Origin: Oscillospiraceae bacterium
GTDB taxonomy: Bacteria; Bacillota; Clostridia; Oscillospirales; SIG627
DNA length: 64,000 nt
NCBI GenBank assembly: GCA_015063605.1
Contig: SVTV01000009.1
Coordinates: 1 to 64,000 of the forward strand
Direction of reading: 5' to 3'
Under the pieces are notes generated by a model. It was not told the origin of the DNA, made no database searches, and saw nothing but the letters and a program-made list of their open reading frames with translations. The position numbers and the translations under genes were made by a program. Shown here piece by piece: positions 42,563 to 51,808 of the stretch (position 1 is its first letter; each line of letters starts with the position of its first letter).

Positions 42563-43855
42563 TCAGTTGAATTTAGCTTTGTCTGCCCAAAGTCCCAATG
42601 CGGGGTTGGAAATATAATATATTTCTTCTCCGTCTTCCAATGTATTGAAGCCATCCTTCAATTTCTTTGGATCGTAACGTTTTGCAGCCTCGTCATAAGG
42701 AATATAGTTGAAGCATACGCCCTCTACCTCTTCCTTTGTAAGAAGCTTTGTGCAGTAGGTTATGCTGAATCTGTCGTCGGAGGAACCGTGGATAAGATGA
42801 GCAGCAGCGGAAAGATTGTTTCTGATATCTTCATTTTCTTCAACGAGCTTGAGAACGTTCTTTCTTCCGCAGTAACCGTATTTTCTGATAAGCTTGTCGA
42901 TATTGGCATCCTCTCCGAACTTGTCAACGCCGGGAGCAAGAACTATAAGCTCTCCGCCGTCGGCTATTGCCATACGTGTTCTGTATATGCTCTTGTTGCC
43001 GAGCCATGTGCTCTTGAACTCGATATCATCGAGAAGGACAACTACCTTCTTGAAGGGCTTGTCAACGAGCTGGAGATTGATCTTCTGGCTAAGCTCGACA
43101 GCCTGCTCGAAATACTTTCTTTCTCTTCCTACAAAGAGACCGTGAATGTGTATGTTACCCTCTGTCTGTGTTGTTACAGTGAGAACATACTTGAGAGGAA
43201 TATGGGAAAGAAAATGCTCTTCCGCATAGTCGAATACCTTACGAACGGGAGAATGATCCTTACCCATTATACGCTCCATGCCGTAGAAGGCACCGAGCAT
43301 ATGAGAGCTGTTTATCATATCGCTTCCGCCGCATCCGACGAAGATATTCTTATTTCTGTTGGCCATTCCAACAACTTCGTGAGGAACTACCTGACCGATT
43401 GAGAGAATAAGGTCGTAGGAGGGATCGAGAAGAAGCTTGTTTACTTCAACAGCGACTGCGTTGTTTACGAGACCTTCGGAAACCTCGCTTACGTATTCAG
43501 CGGGAACCTCTCCTATCTTTTCGATGTCTGTTCTCCAATTGTGATAAATAAACTTTTCAACGGGAATGTCACCGTACATCGATTTGATCTCTTCCTCAGT
43601 CATCGCAACATGAGTTCCGAGAGCGGGTAAAATATCTATTTCACATGTGTCCTTGAGAAGATCGTAATAGATCTGAGTTATCTTTCCTGCACCGGAATGA
43701 AAACGTGTATAGTCAGGGGGAAGGATGAGAACCTTTTTCAACTGACCTTTTGAGGAGGAAAGGGAAGCCTTTAAAGCTTCAAAAAGATCGCTGTCGGATA
43801 TTCCGTCGGGAGTATCCGCGTATTTAGTAAAGCCGAAGCTTGTTAAATCTGCCAT
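42563..43855 (-). CDS. Lactate racemase-like (LarA/DUF2088) protein
   Basis: The 430-residue protein belongs to the LarA/DUF2088 family: LILPPDYTRFHSGAGKITQ near the N-terminus, LPALGTHVAMTEEEI, HNWRTD and VGCGGSDMINSSHMLG. LarA racemases use a nickel-pincer cofactor made by LarB, LarC and LarE; none is encoded nearby, so it could depend on unlinked genes or be another 2-hydroxyacid or sugar-acid enzyme. AGAAAGG precedes ATG 43855. It has its own terminator. It lies near gnd and an amidohydrolase, hinting at sugar-acid metabolism. Confidence 0.85.
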   Translation of the reverse strand: MADLTSFGFTKYADTPDGISDSDLFEALKASLSSSKGQLKKVLILPPDYTRFHSGAGKITQIYYDLLKDTCEIDILPALGTHVAMTEEEIKSMYGDIPVEKFIYHNWRTDIEKIGEVPAEYVSEVSEGLVNNAVAVEVNKLLLDPSYDLILSIGQVVPHEVVGMANRNKNIFVGCGGSDMINSSHMLGAFYGMERIMGKDHSPVRKVFDYAEEHFLSHIPLKYVLTVTTQTEGNIHIHGLFVGRERKYFEQAVELSQKINLQLVDKPFKKVVVLLDDIEFKSTWLGNKSIYRTRMAIADGGELIVLAPGVDKFGEDANIDKLIRKYGYCGRKNVLKLVEENEDIRNNLSAAAHLIHGSSDDRFSITYCTKLLTKEEVEGVCFNYIPYDEAAKRYDPKKLKDGFNTLEDGEEIYYISNPALGLWADKAKFN

Positions 43856-43884
43856 GATTACACCTTTCTGATAGTTAGTTATAT

Positions 43885-43940
43885 ATTCAACGAAGAGCGT
43901 ATCCTTTCCACGAGTAAATGAATACGCTCCGCCGTTGAAT
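43885..43940 (-). terminator. Long hairpin between gnd and the LarA-like gene
   Basis: Two consecutive 8-bp stems, ATTCAACG (43885-43892) with CGTTGAAT (43933-43940) and GAGCGTAT (43895-43902) with ATACGCTC (43922-43929), form one arm downstream of gnd. The U-run is poor. Confidence 0.5.
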
Positions 43941-43987
43941 CGATTATTTATTATCTGTAGCTTATATGATATCTTTGAAATTTAAGA

Positions 43988-45439
43988 TCAGACCACATAT
44001 GTGGAAGCAGATGTGTTTCCGCCTTCGCCTGTCCAGTTGGTGTGGTAGAACTCACCTCTGGGACAATCTGTTCTTTCGTATGTGTGTGCACCGAAGTAGT
44101 CACGCTGAGCCTGGAGAAGGTTAGCGGGAAGTCTTGCTGTGCGGTAGCCGTCATAGTAGTTGAGAGCTGTTGTCATTGCAGGTACGGGAATTCCGCTCAT
44201 AACGGAAGCTGCGCAAACGCGTCTCCAGCCTGCCTGTGCATCGTCGATTATAGCCTTGAAATAAGGATCGAGAAGGAGGTTTGTAAGCTCGGGATTCTTA
44301 TCGTATGCTTTCTTGATCTCGCCGAGGAATACGCTTCTGATGATGCATCCGCCTCTCCACATGAGAGCGATTCCGCCGTAGTTGAGGTTCCAGCCGTATG
44401 TCTTGGCTGCAGCTCTCATAAGGGTGTAGCCCTGTGCGTAGGAAACGATCTTAGCAGCGAAAAGTGCTTTTCTGATGTCATCGATGAATGCCTTCTTGTC
44501 GCCTTCAAACTTAACTGCGGGACCGGAAAGAATCTTGGAAGCTGCAACGCGCTCTTCCTTCATTGCGGAAAGGCAACGGGAGAATACTGCTTCGCCGATA
44601 AGTGTAAGAGGAGTTCCTTCGTCAAGAGCAGCGATAGCTGTCCATTTACCTGTACCCTTCTGTCCTGCTGTGTCGAGTATGAAGTCAACAACAGCTTCGC
44701 CCTTTTCATCCTTGTATCCGAGAATGTCACGAGTGATTTCTATAAGATAGCTGTCAAGCTCAGCCTTGTTCCATTCGGAGAATACTTCGTACATTTCTTC
44801 GTTGGACATGCCGAGATAATCTCTCATGAGCTGATAAGCTTCGCAGATGAGCTGCATATCGCCGTATTCGATACCGTTGTGAACCATCTTTACGAAATGA
44901 CCTGCGCCGTTTTCGCCGACCCAGTCGCAGCAGGGAGAACCGTCTTCTACCTTTGCGCAGATAGCCTGGAATATGGGCTTAACTGCTTCCCAAGCCTTGG
45001 GAGATCCGCCGGGCATCATGCTGGGACCCTTGAGAGCGCCCTCTTCACCGCCGGAAACACCGGTGCCGATGTAAAGGAGACCCTTGGATTCAACGTAAGC
45101 TGTTCTTCTGATAGTGTCGGGGAAGTGGCTGTTTCCGCCGTCGATGATGATATCGCCTTCTTCAAGATAGGGGATGATCTTTTCGATGAAATCGTCAACG
45201 GGCTGACCCGCTTTAACCATCATCATTACCTTGCGGGGCTTCTTAAGGCTCTTGCAAAGCTCTTCGATGGAATATGTTCCTATTATGTTGAGACCCTTAG
45301 CTCTGCCTTCGACAAAGTTAGTGACCTTTTCGGTGGAACGGTTGTAAACCGCTACCGTAAAGCCCTTGGACTCCATGTTCATTACGAGGTTTTCGCCCAT
45401 AACGGCGAGGCCTATAAGACCTATATCTGCTAATTTCAT
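43988..45439 (-). CDS. gnd: 6-phosphogluconate dehydrogenase, decarboxylating
   Basis: The 483-residue protein has the normal family length. The Rossmann motif IGLIGLAVMGENLVMN with VYNRSTEK indicates NADP-type binding, and later GTGVSGGEEGALKGPSMMPGG and FVKMVHNGIEYGDMQ hold the substrate-binding and catalytic lysine regions. It converts 6-phosphogluconate to ribulose 5-phosphate plus CO2 in the cytoplasm. ATG 45439 is chosen over upstream in-frame starts because AAAGGAT precedes it and homologues start MKLADIGLIGL. It follows the amidohydrolase gene by about 50 bases. Confidence 0.97.
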   Translation of the reverse strand: MKLADIGLIGLAVMGENLVMNMESKGFTVAVYNRSTEKVTNFVEGRAKGLNIIGTYSIEELCKSLKKPRKVMMMVKAGQPVDDFIEKIIPYLEEGDIIIDGGNSHFPDTIRRTAYVESKGLLYIGTGVSGGEEGALKGPSMMPGGSPKAWEAVKPIFQAICAKVEDGSPCCDWVGENGAGHFVKMVHNGIEYGDMQLICEAYQLMRDYLGMSNEEMYEVFSEWNKAELDSYLIEITRDILGYKDEKGEAVVDFILDTAGQKGTGKWTAIAALDEGTPLTLIGEAVFSRCLSAMKEERVAASKILSGPAVKFEGDKKAFIDDIRKALFAAKIVSYAQGYTLMRAAAKTYGWNLNYGGIALMWRGGCIIRSVFLGEIKKAYDKNPELTNLLLDPYFKAIIDDAQAGWRRVCAASVMSGIPVPAMTTALNYYDGYRTARLPANLLQAQRDYFGAHTYERTDCPRGEFYHTNWTGEGGNTSASTYVV

Positions 45440-45492
45440 TTTTGTAAATCCTTTCGGTATATTATTAACATTTGTTATATTGTGCTTAACTA

Positions 45493-46359
45493 TCAAAGCT
45501 CGTTGATAAGTTTAAGAGCGTTCTTGTAGTAGATCTTGTCGAGAATATCCTGAGAAAGATTGAGGGAATTGAGGAATTCCTGATGTTCATTGTCAAAATA
45601 GTCTCTTGCGTAGAGGACTCTGTCCTGATACTTTGTGAGGAATTCAACTGCGAATTCGGGGTCTCTCTTCAATGCACCGCATCCGCTTCCCGCAGACCAG
45701 TCACAGTAGAGATTTGGATATTTGTCGAGCATTTCAACAAGCTTTCCTCCGGGGACAACTTTTCCGCGGGGATAGGCTGTCTTCATATCGTAATCTCCGG
45801 AAATGTGAGCCCAGAATCCGGGAGCATGACCGAGGAAGTTTGTTTCGGGACACTTAGCTATTGCACGTTCGAAAGCATCAATACCGCCGCCGTACCAGTA
45901 GTTGGGACGGGGATAATTGGTCGCTCTGTTGAATTCATAGTCTATATGAACTGTAACGGGGAGACCTTTTTCACCGCAGAAACGGTACATTCTGATAGCA
46001 TCGGGGTTGTCGAGCATCATACGAAGCTTCAATTCTCCGTATACCTTTACGCCGTAAAGATCGATCGCTGTGCTGAGGTTGTCTATAGCATCGGGACGGC
46101 GGGGGTCGGGAGCATATCCGAGAACGAATCTATCGGGATAAGTTTCAGCATAATGACGGCATCTCTCAAAGCATATGGGACCGTTGCCGGTATATGAATG
46201 GAGATTTACATTCTTGAGATAAGAAGGGTCGAACTCATCTGCGGGAGCTTCCCATGTGAGTATCCATGTTTTGTCGATTCCGTACTTATCCATATTTTCA
46301 ACTGTTCTGTGAACATTATGACCGTACCAATCGGCATGATTGTGAGCATCAATAATCAT
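45493..46359 (-). CDS. Amidohydrolase-family TIM-barrel protein
   Basis: The 288-residue protein has the N-terminal metal motif IIDAHNHADWYGH (H-x-H), a middle GVKVYGELKLR, VTVHIDYEF, NFLGHAPGFW and a C-terminal LYARDYFDNEH. This is the Amidohydro_2 (PF04909) pattern. The reaction is probably hydrolysis or decarboxylation of a carboxylic acid or lactone, but the substrate is unknown. AAAGGA precedes ATG 46359. It is followed by gnd on the same strand and divergent from the XRE-cupin gene. Confidence 0.85.
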   Translation of the reverse strand: MIIDAHNHADWYGHNVHRTVENMDKYGIDKTWILTWEAPADEFDPSYLKNVNLHSYTGNGPICFERCRHYAETYPDRFVLGYAPDPRRPDAIDNLSTAIDLYGVKVYGELKLRMMLDNPDAIRMYRFCGEKGLPVTVHIDYEFNRATNYPRPNYWYGGGIDAFERAIAKCPETNFLGHAPGFWAHISGDYDMKTAYPRGKVVPGGKLVEMLDKYPNLYCDWSAGSGCGALKRDPEFAVEFLTKYQDRVLYARDYFDNEHQEFLNSLNLSQDILDKIYYKNALKLINEL

Positions 46360-46589
46360 AATAAAAATCCTTTCACGATGTAACGATACTTATTCGCTTA
46401 AAACTAAGCGCATTTTTTCACATATATAATTATAATACGTAACTTCGCCGTTGTCAAGAGATATTATTGTAAAAGAATGGAATTGTTTTCAAAAGCGATA
46501 AAAAACGACGTATTTATCGGAGATTTTAGAATTTTGGGATTAAAATCGCAATTTTTATGATTTTGAGGGCAAAAAAAGTAAAAAAACAC
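46360..46589. other. Divergent regulatory region
   Basis: No gene is recognised. An inverted repeat GATTTTA (46522-46528) with TAAAATC (46541-46547) could be an operator between the amidohydrolase and the XRE-cupin gene. Long A/T runs near 46561-46586 lie before the + promoter. Confidence 0.4.
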
Positions 46590-46618
46590 TTGAAAAATGA
46601 TCAATGCGATGATATAAT
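46590..46618 (+). promoter_or_regulatory. Promoter of the XRE-cupin operon
   Basis: TTGAAA (46590-46595), a 17-base spacer and TATAAT (46613-46618). The expected start point leaves an 85-95 base leader. Confidence 0.85.
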
Positions 46619-46713
46619 AGACTGTATTGTTTGCTATCATGTGAATATTGGATTTATAAGAAGAAAGGAATGCGGATACTGATTTCCCAGTGTCCGACGG
46701 CCGGTAATTTGTG

Positions 46714-47313
46714 ATGTCGCAAAGTAGTGTGGAATCCGATGTGAAGCGCAGCAAGACTGAGAATCTTTCCGATTCCGTTGGTGCGGTAGCATCTCGTATA
46801 AAAGAAATGAGAGACATTCTCGATATATCTGTAGAGGAAATGTCAGAGAAGCTCGGTGTATCCCTTGAGCTTTACTCCGAATATGAAAGCGGAACAAAGG
46901 ATATCCCGATAGGTATTATCTATAAGGCGGCAAACGTAATGGGTGTGGACTCGACACTCCTTCTCATAGGTGAGAACGCAAGGATGCAGTCGTACACGGT
47001 AGTAAGAAACGGTGCCGGAGTTGAGATAGAGCGTTATCCCGGATACAGTTTTTCATCGCTCGCTATTAATTTTATCGGCAGAACCATGGATCCCATGATA
47101 GTCACGATTCATGCCGATGACCTTCCCGCAAAGCTCGTAAAGCACGGCGGACAGGAATTTAATTACGTTATCGAAGGCAGTATCGCCGTTACCATCAACG
47201 GTCGTGAATTTACACTTACTGAGGGAGACAGCATCTATTTTGATCCGTCTCTGCCTCACGGTCAGAAGGCTGTTTCGACTGTCGCAAGATTTCTTACTGT
47301 AATAAACGAATAA
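46714..47313 (+). CDS. XRE-family regulator with C-terminal cupin domain
   Basis: The 199-residue protein has an N-terminal helix-turn-helix (about 24-80; MRDILDISVEEMSEKLGV then YESGTKDIPI) and a cupin_2 domain (about 125-195; GGQEFNYVIEGSIAVTI, EGDSIYFDPSLPHG). Such proteins bind a small effector in the cupin and often control the next operon, here an acyl-CoA synthetase. The ATG at 46714 is preceded by an in-frame GTG at 46711; no strong ribosome site is seen, so either could be used. A 14-codon frame (46670-46714) ends on the TGATG overlap and could couple translation. Neighbours are cotranscribed. Confidence 0.93.
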   Translation: MSQSSVESDVKRSKTENLSDSVGAVASRIKEMRDILDISVEEMSEKLGVSLELYSEYESGTKDIPIGIIYKAANVMGVDSTLLLIGENARMQSYTVVRNGAGVEIERYPGYSFSSLAINFIGRTMDPMIVTIHADDLPAKLVKHGGQEFNYVIEGSIAVTINGREFTLTEGDSIYFDPSLPHGQKAVSTVARFLTVINE

Positions 47314-47379
47314 GATCAAACTGTTCAGGGTGTTTCATTTGCCGCATACACCCCGTAACGGTGAAAGGATATGGAACAC

Positions 47380-49065
47380 ATGGAAACGAAGAATTATTTA
47401 CTCAATAAGTTTTTAGACAGAATAGATTTTGACTCATACGAGGATTTCAAAAAAAATTATAAGCTCAACATACCAGACAATTTCAACTTTGCATACGATG
47501 TAGTCGATGAGTGGGCGAGAGTTGCTCCCGATAAGCTTGCACTTGTTCATATAACTGATGACGAGAAGGAAACAAGATACAACTTTTCCGATATCAAGAG
47601 ACTGAGCGACAAAGCCGCCAATATGCTTACCGCATTGGGAATCGGCAGAGGAGACACGGTAATGCTTATATTGAAGCAGCGTGCCGAGGTATGGGTAATG
47701 CTTTCCGCTCTATGTAAAATAGGTGCGGTAGCTATCCCGGCTACATTCCAGCTTACTCCCAAGGATATCGTATACCGCTGTGAATGTGCCGATATAAAGA
47801 TGATTTGTTGTGTCGATGATGATAATATATTGGACAATATCAAGGCGTCAAGAAACGATTGCAAGACCTTGAAGTATGTAGGAGTTGTCGGAGATAAGAT
47901 TCCCGAGGGATGTATAGACCTGCGTAAATGCATTGATGAGTCGTCTGAGAATTTTGAGAAGAAAGAAACTCCCATCCACGATCCTATGCTTATATATTTC
48001 TCCAGCGGTACTACCGGTATGCCCAAGATGATACTTCACGATTTTACGTATCCTCTCGGACATATAACCACAGCAAATTATTGGCATCGCGTTGATGACG
48101 GCGCTCTTCACTTGACTGTATGCGACTCAGGCTGGGCGAAATTTGCGTGGGGAAAGATATACGGTCAATGGATATGCGGCGCTGCCATAGTTGCGTATGA
48201 TACCGAAAAATTCAATCCCGAGAGCCTTTTAAAAGTAGTACGCAAGCTGAAGGTAAACACATTCTGTGCGCCTCCCACCATATACAGATTCCTCATTAAG
48301 GCAGAACTAAAGAGGGAAGACTTTGCTTCCGTAAAGCATTGCACTATAGCCGGAGAGCCTCTCCTTCCCGATGTTTTCAATAAATTCAAAGATATAACGG
48401 GTCTCGAGGTAACGGAAGGCTTTGGTCAGACCGAGACCACCGTACTTCTTGCAAATTATAAGTGGTATCCCATAAAGCCCGGTTCCATGGGCAAGCCCAG
48501 TCCCTTGTACGATATAGAGCTTCAGGATGAAAACGGAAATCCCTGTGAGGACGGCGAGGTCGGCGCCATTGTTGTAAAGAATGTATTCAAGAACCATCCC
48601 ACCGGATTGTTTATAGAGTATTACAGATCTCCCGAGGCTATGGAGCATTCCTTCAAAAACGGTAATTACAACACCGGTGATATGGCTTGGAGAGATTCCG
48701 ACGGCTACTATTGGTTTGAAGGAAGAAATGATGATATCATCAAATGCTCCGGATACAGAATAGGACCCTTTGAGGTTGAGAACGCTCTTGCATCTCATCC
48801 TTCCGTTCTCGAATGTGCGGTAACCGCAGCACCCGATCCCATCAGAGGCCAGGTAGTTAAAGCAACGATAGTTCTTGTTAATGGTTATACCCCTTCCGAT
48901 GAACTTAAAAAGGAACTTCAGGATCACGTAAAGAAGACGACCGCTCCTTACAAATATCCGAGAATAATTGATTTCGTTTCCTCGCTTCCAAAGACGGCAA
49001 GCTCTAAGATAATGAGAAAATCCATTAGAAATGAAAACTATGATTCGGCTAAAAAGTCCGAATAA
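47380..49065 (+). CDS. AMP-dependent acyl-CoA synthetase (medium-chain type)
   Basis: The 561-residue protein has the ANL family motifs: phosphate loop IYFSSGTTGMPK, GFGQTE, the aspartate motif YNTGDMAW, hinge GRNDDIIKCSGYRIGP and C-terminal PKTASSKIMRK, with the catalytic lysine in a Ser-x-Lys variant of the usual Gly-Lys. It adenylates a carboxylic acid and makes a CoA thioester. Acetyl-CoA synthetase or medium/aromatic acyl substrates are both possible; the sequence resembles the ACSM type. ATG 47380 is chosen because AAAGGA lies ten bases upstream; ATG 47371 is too close. It is flanked by the XRE-cupin and acyltransferase genes. Confidence 0.9.
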   Translation: METKNYLLNKFLDRIDFDSYEDFKKNYKLNIPDNFNFAYDVVDEWARVAPDKLALVHITDDEKETRYNFSDIKRLSDKAANMLTALGIGRGDTVMLILKQRAEVWVMLSALCKIGAVAIPATFQLTPKDIVYRCECADIKMICCVDDDNILDNIKASRNDCKTLKYVGVVGDKIPEGCIDLRKCIDESSENFEKKETPIHDPMLIYFSSGTTGMPKMILHDFTYPLGHITTANYWHRVDDGALHLTVCDSGWAKFAWGKIYGQWICGAAIVAYDTEKFNPESLLKVVRKLKVNTFCAPPTIYRFLIKAELKREDFASVKHCTIAGEPLLPDVFNKFKDITGLEVTEGFGQTETTVLLANYKWYPIKPGSMGKPSPLYDIELQDENGNPCEDGEVGAIVVKNVFKNHPTGLFIEYYRSPEAMEHSFKNGNYNTGDMAWRDSDGYYWFEGRNDDIIKCSGYRIGPFEVENALASHPSVLECAVTAAPDPIRGQVVKATIVLVNGYTPSDELKKELQDHVKKTTAPYKYPRIIDFVSSLPKTASSKIMRKSIRNENYDSAKKSE

Positions 49066-49086
49066 TACAAGATCAAAGGTTTGGAT

Positions 49087-50286
49087 ATGTTACTGAAAGA
49101 AGTTCTCAAAAGGCTTGAAATAGATGATCTGCCTGTCGGAGCGGCAGATCATTGGGATGAATCACAAATTTCATATGTTAAGGAAGCCTTTTATCTGAAT
49201 AAGGATTTCATTTCTCATATGGCAGATGTTATTCAAATGAATGACGAGCTGAAAAAGGCATATTTTGATACAGCGGAAAAGATTTCGTTATCGGAGGAGG
49301 CTTCCCGCTTTGCGTGGTTCTTGTATCATGTTTATTGCGTAAAGAAGGTGCCGCCGACAAACGATCTTCCCGTTCCTTCAAGAAATATTCTCGGACCAAA
49401 CGAAAGAATGTTTGTTTTTATCGTTCTTTCACCTATTGCCGCCGAATTGGAAAAGAGCTTTGAGACAAGCGGCATCCCCGTGAAATATTTCAACTCCACC
49501 ATGAGATCTATGGACTTTCAGTTCAAGCTCTGTCTTGATAATACGGGTTCATGGGGGATATGGCATCCCGCATGGACTGTCAATTATCTTAACGGCGGGG
49601 TGTTTACGGTAGGTCGCTTTGTTTACAGAAAGAACATTTACGGAGGACCCGTCAGATCCGTTTTGAAGGATAAGATCTCCGGAAAGAATGTCCTTTTATA
49701 TGATGAAGGATACAGTATACGTAAAGACGGTCATATCAATGGGACGAACGACATTTATGAAGAGGGCTGTACCGTGACAGTTTATAAGGAAGATGAAGAA
49801 GGAATTACGGCTCACACCGCTCATGACGGGATAGTTGAGCTTTCGGTATCTTATTTTCCTTTTGAGCGTTATGAAAAGAAGTTTTCTAAGGGTGATGTCT
49901 ACCTTGAGATACATATCCCCTCGGGAAGCCGTTTGACAAATGATGTGGTGCTTTCGTCCTACAAGGAAGCCCTTGAATTTTACAACGTTCACATTGGTGT
50001 CTCTCCTAAGGCGCTGATATGTACTACATGGCTTCTTGATAACGATTTTGACCGCCTCTTGCCTCCGGAATCGAATATATTGTCCTTTCAGAGTATGTAT
50101 GAGTTATATCCCATAAAGACAAACGGCGGCGGTGTATTTTCATTTATGCTCTTCGGAGATAAGGATAAACCCGAAACATGGCAGCAGAATACATCCTTCC
50201 AGAAGCGCATGAAGGAATTTCTTGTGAACGGCGGAAAGACACATGAAAACGGCGGTATCATATTGCCGTGCGATATTATAAACTGA
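49087..50286 (+). CDS. Acyltransferase-domain protein (NAT_N / GNAT_C type)
   Basis: The 399-residue protein resembles the two-part acyltransferase family whose C-terminal domain is GNAT_C: WHPAWTVNYLNGGVFTVGRF, VYLEIHIPSGSRLTNDVVLSSYKEA and TTWLLDNDFDRLLPPESNILSF. The N-terminal helical part (1-120) fits the matching NAT_N region. Its substrate is unknown; as a neighbour of an acyl-CoA synthetase it may use the product of that enzyme. ATG 49087 has AAAGG seven bases upstream; a TTG two codons earlier is less likely. It is the last gene of the triad. Assignment rests on motif memory. Confidence 0.75.
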   Translation: MLLKEVLKRLEIDDLPVGAADHWDESQISYVKEAFYLNKDFISHMADVIQMNDELKKAYFDTAEKISLSEEASRFAWFLYHVYCVKKVPPTNDLPVPSRNILGPNERMFVFIVLSPIAAELEKSFETSGIPVKYFNSTMRSMDFQFKLCLDNTGSWGIWHPAWTVNYLNGGVFTVGRFVYRKNIYGGPVRSVLKDKISGKNVLLYDEGYSIRKDGHINGTNDIYEEGCTVTVYKEDEEGITAHTAHDGIVELSVSYFPFERYEKKFSKGDVYLEIHIPSGSRLTNDVVLSSYKEALEFYNVHIGVSPKALICTTWLLDNDFDRLLPPESNILSFQSMYELYPIKTNGGGVFSFMLFGDKDKPETWQQNTSFQKRMKEFLVNGGKTHENGGIILPCDIIN

Positions 50287-50371
50287 ATACCGAAAGGTGT
50301 TTTAATAGATAGTTAATAAAGTAATTAACAGATCAAACATATATAAATAACAGATCGGAAAGGGTAAATCA

Positions 50372-51772
50372 ATGTTTGTTAAAAGAACCAGGATTGCGGA
50401 AATTTACAAAAATAAAGAAGCGTACAAAGACAGCACGATAACCGTTGCGGGCTGGATAAGAACCATCAGATCCAATAATAAGTTCGGTTTCATCGAGCTT
50501 AATGACGGAAGCTGCTTCAAGAATCTTCAGATAGTGTTCGAGGCTGAGAAAATAGCGGAATACGAAAAAATCGAAAAGCAGAATGTCGGTGCTTCCTTGG
50601 TAATAGAGGGAACATTGATATTGACACCCGAAGCAAAGCAGCCCTTTGAGCTCAATGCTTCCGATATCAAGATAGAAGGTACTTCCACAGCGGACTATCC
50701 CCTTCAGAAAAAGCGCCATTCACCCGAATTTATGAGAGAGATCGCTCATCTCAGACCCAGATCCAACCTCTACGGTGCTATTTTCAGAGTTCGTTCTGCG
50801 GCTGCATACGCTATTCACCGTTTCTTCCAGGAAAAGGGATTTGTGTATGTAAACACTCCTCTTATTACGGGAAGCGACTGCGAGGGTGCAGGTGAAATGT
50901 TCAGAGTAACCACTCTCGACCTTGAAAACATTCCGAGAAAAGATGACGGAACCGTAGATTATTCCAAGGATTTCTTTAAAAAGTCCACCAACCTTACGGT
51001 ATCCGGTCAGCTCAACGGCGAAACATTTGCCATGGCATATGCTAATATATACACCTTCGGACCTACATTCAGAGCGGAAAATTCCAATACGCAGCGACAT
51101 GCGGCGGAATTCTGGATGATGGAGCCCGAAATGGCATTTGCCGATCTTGAGGACAATATGGCTATAGCTGAGGAAATGATAAAGTACGTTATCGAATACG
51201 TTCTCGAAACATGCCCTCAGGATATGGAATTCTTCAATAACTTCGTAGATAAAGAGCTTTTGCAGAGACTTCACAGCCTCGTTGAAAGCGATTTCGGTCA
51301 TGTAACATATACGGAAGCTTGCGAGCTCCTTCAGAAGAGCGGAAATAAGTTTGATTATCCCGTTTCCTGGGGTATTGATCTTCAGACCGAGCACGAAAGA
51401 TATCTTACGGAAAAGATATTCGGCAGACCTGTATTTGTAACCGATTATCCCAAGGAGATAAAGGCGTTCTACATGAGAATGAACGATGACGGAAAGACCG
51501 TTGCGGCTATGGATATGCTCGTTCCCGGCGTAGGCGAGCTTATCGGCGGAAGCCAGCGTGAAGAAAGATATGATATGCTCGTTGCACGTATGGATGAGCT
51601 CGGACTTAAGACTGAGGATTACAAGTGGTATCTCGATACAAGAAGATACGGCGGGGTAACACATTCCGGATTCGGTCTCGGATTCGAAAGACTTGTAATG
51701 TATCTTACCGGTGTTTCCAACATCAGAGATGTTGAAGCTTTCCCCAGAACCGTTGGAAATGCAGAGTTTTAA
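50372..51772 (+). CDS. asnS: Asparaginyl-tRNA synthetase
   Basis: The 466-residue class II synthetase has an OB-fold ([21 protein letters not shown]), the AsnS-specific core [35 protein letters not shown], motif 2 [19 protein letters not shown] and motif 3 [15 protein letters not shown]. It charges tRNA-Asn with asparagine. AAAGGG precedes ATG 50372. It is an independent + gene after the acyltransferase triad. No T-box leader is present in the 85-base spacer. Confidence 0.97.
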   Translation: MFVKRTRIAEIYKNKEAYKDSTITVAGWIRTIRSNNKFGFIELNDGSCFKNLQIVFEAEKIAEYEKIEKQNVGASLVIEGTLILTPEAKQPFELNASDIKIEGTSTADYPLQKKRHSPEFMREIAHLRPRSNLYGAIFRVRSAAAYAIHRFFQEKGFVYVNTPLITGSDCEGAGEMFRVTTLDLENIPRKDDGTVDYSKDFFKKSTNLTVSGQLNGETFAMAYANIYTFGPTFRAENSNTQRHAAEFWMMEPEMAFADLEDNMAIAEEMIKYVIEYVLETCPQDMEFFNNFVDKELLQRLHSLVESDFGHVTYTEACELLQKSGNKFDYPVSWGIDLQTEHERYLTEKIFGRPVFVTDYPKEIKAFYMRMNDDGKTVAAMDMLVPGVGELIGGSQREERYDMLVARMDELGLKTEDYKWYLDTRRYGGVTHSGFGLGFERLVMYLTGVSNIRDVEAFPRTVGNAEF

Positions 51773-51808
51773 TTTGCTTTACTTATAGAAAGGTTTTTGA
51801 TTGAATTT

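Noticed and set aside
44042..45433. A 463-residue open frame on the + strand opposite gnd
   Set aside because: Reverse shadow of gnd; no motif and no ribosome site.
46464..46817. A 117-residue - strand frame in the amidohydrolase/XRE-cupin spacer
   Set aside because: It runs through the strong + promoter and the first codons of the cupin regulator, and its sequence is low-complexity.
50287..50371. Possible T-box leader upstream of asnS
   Set aside because: The spacer is only 85 bases and has no terminator/antiterminator pair or T-box sequence.
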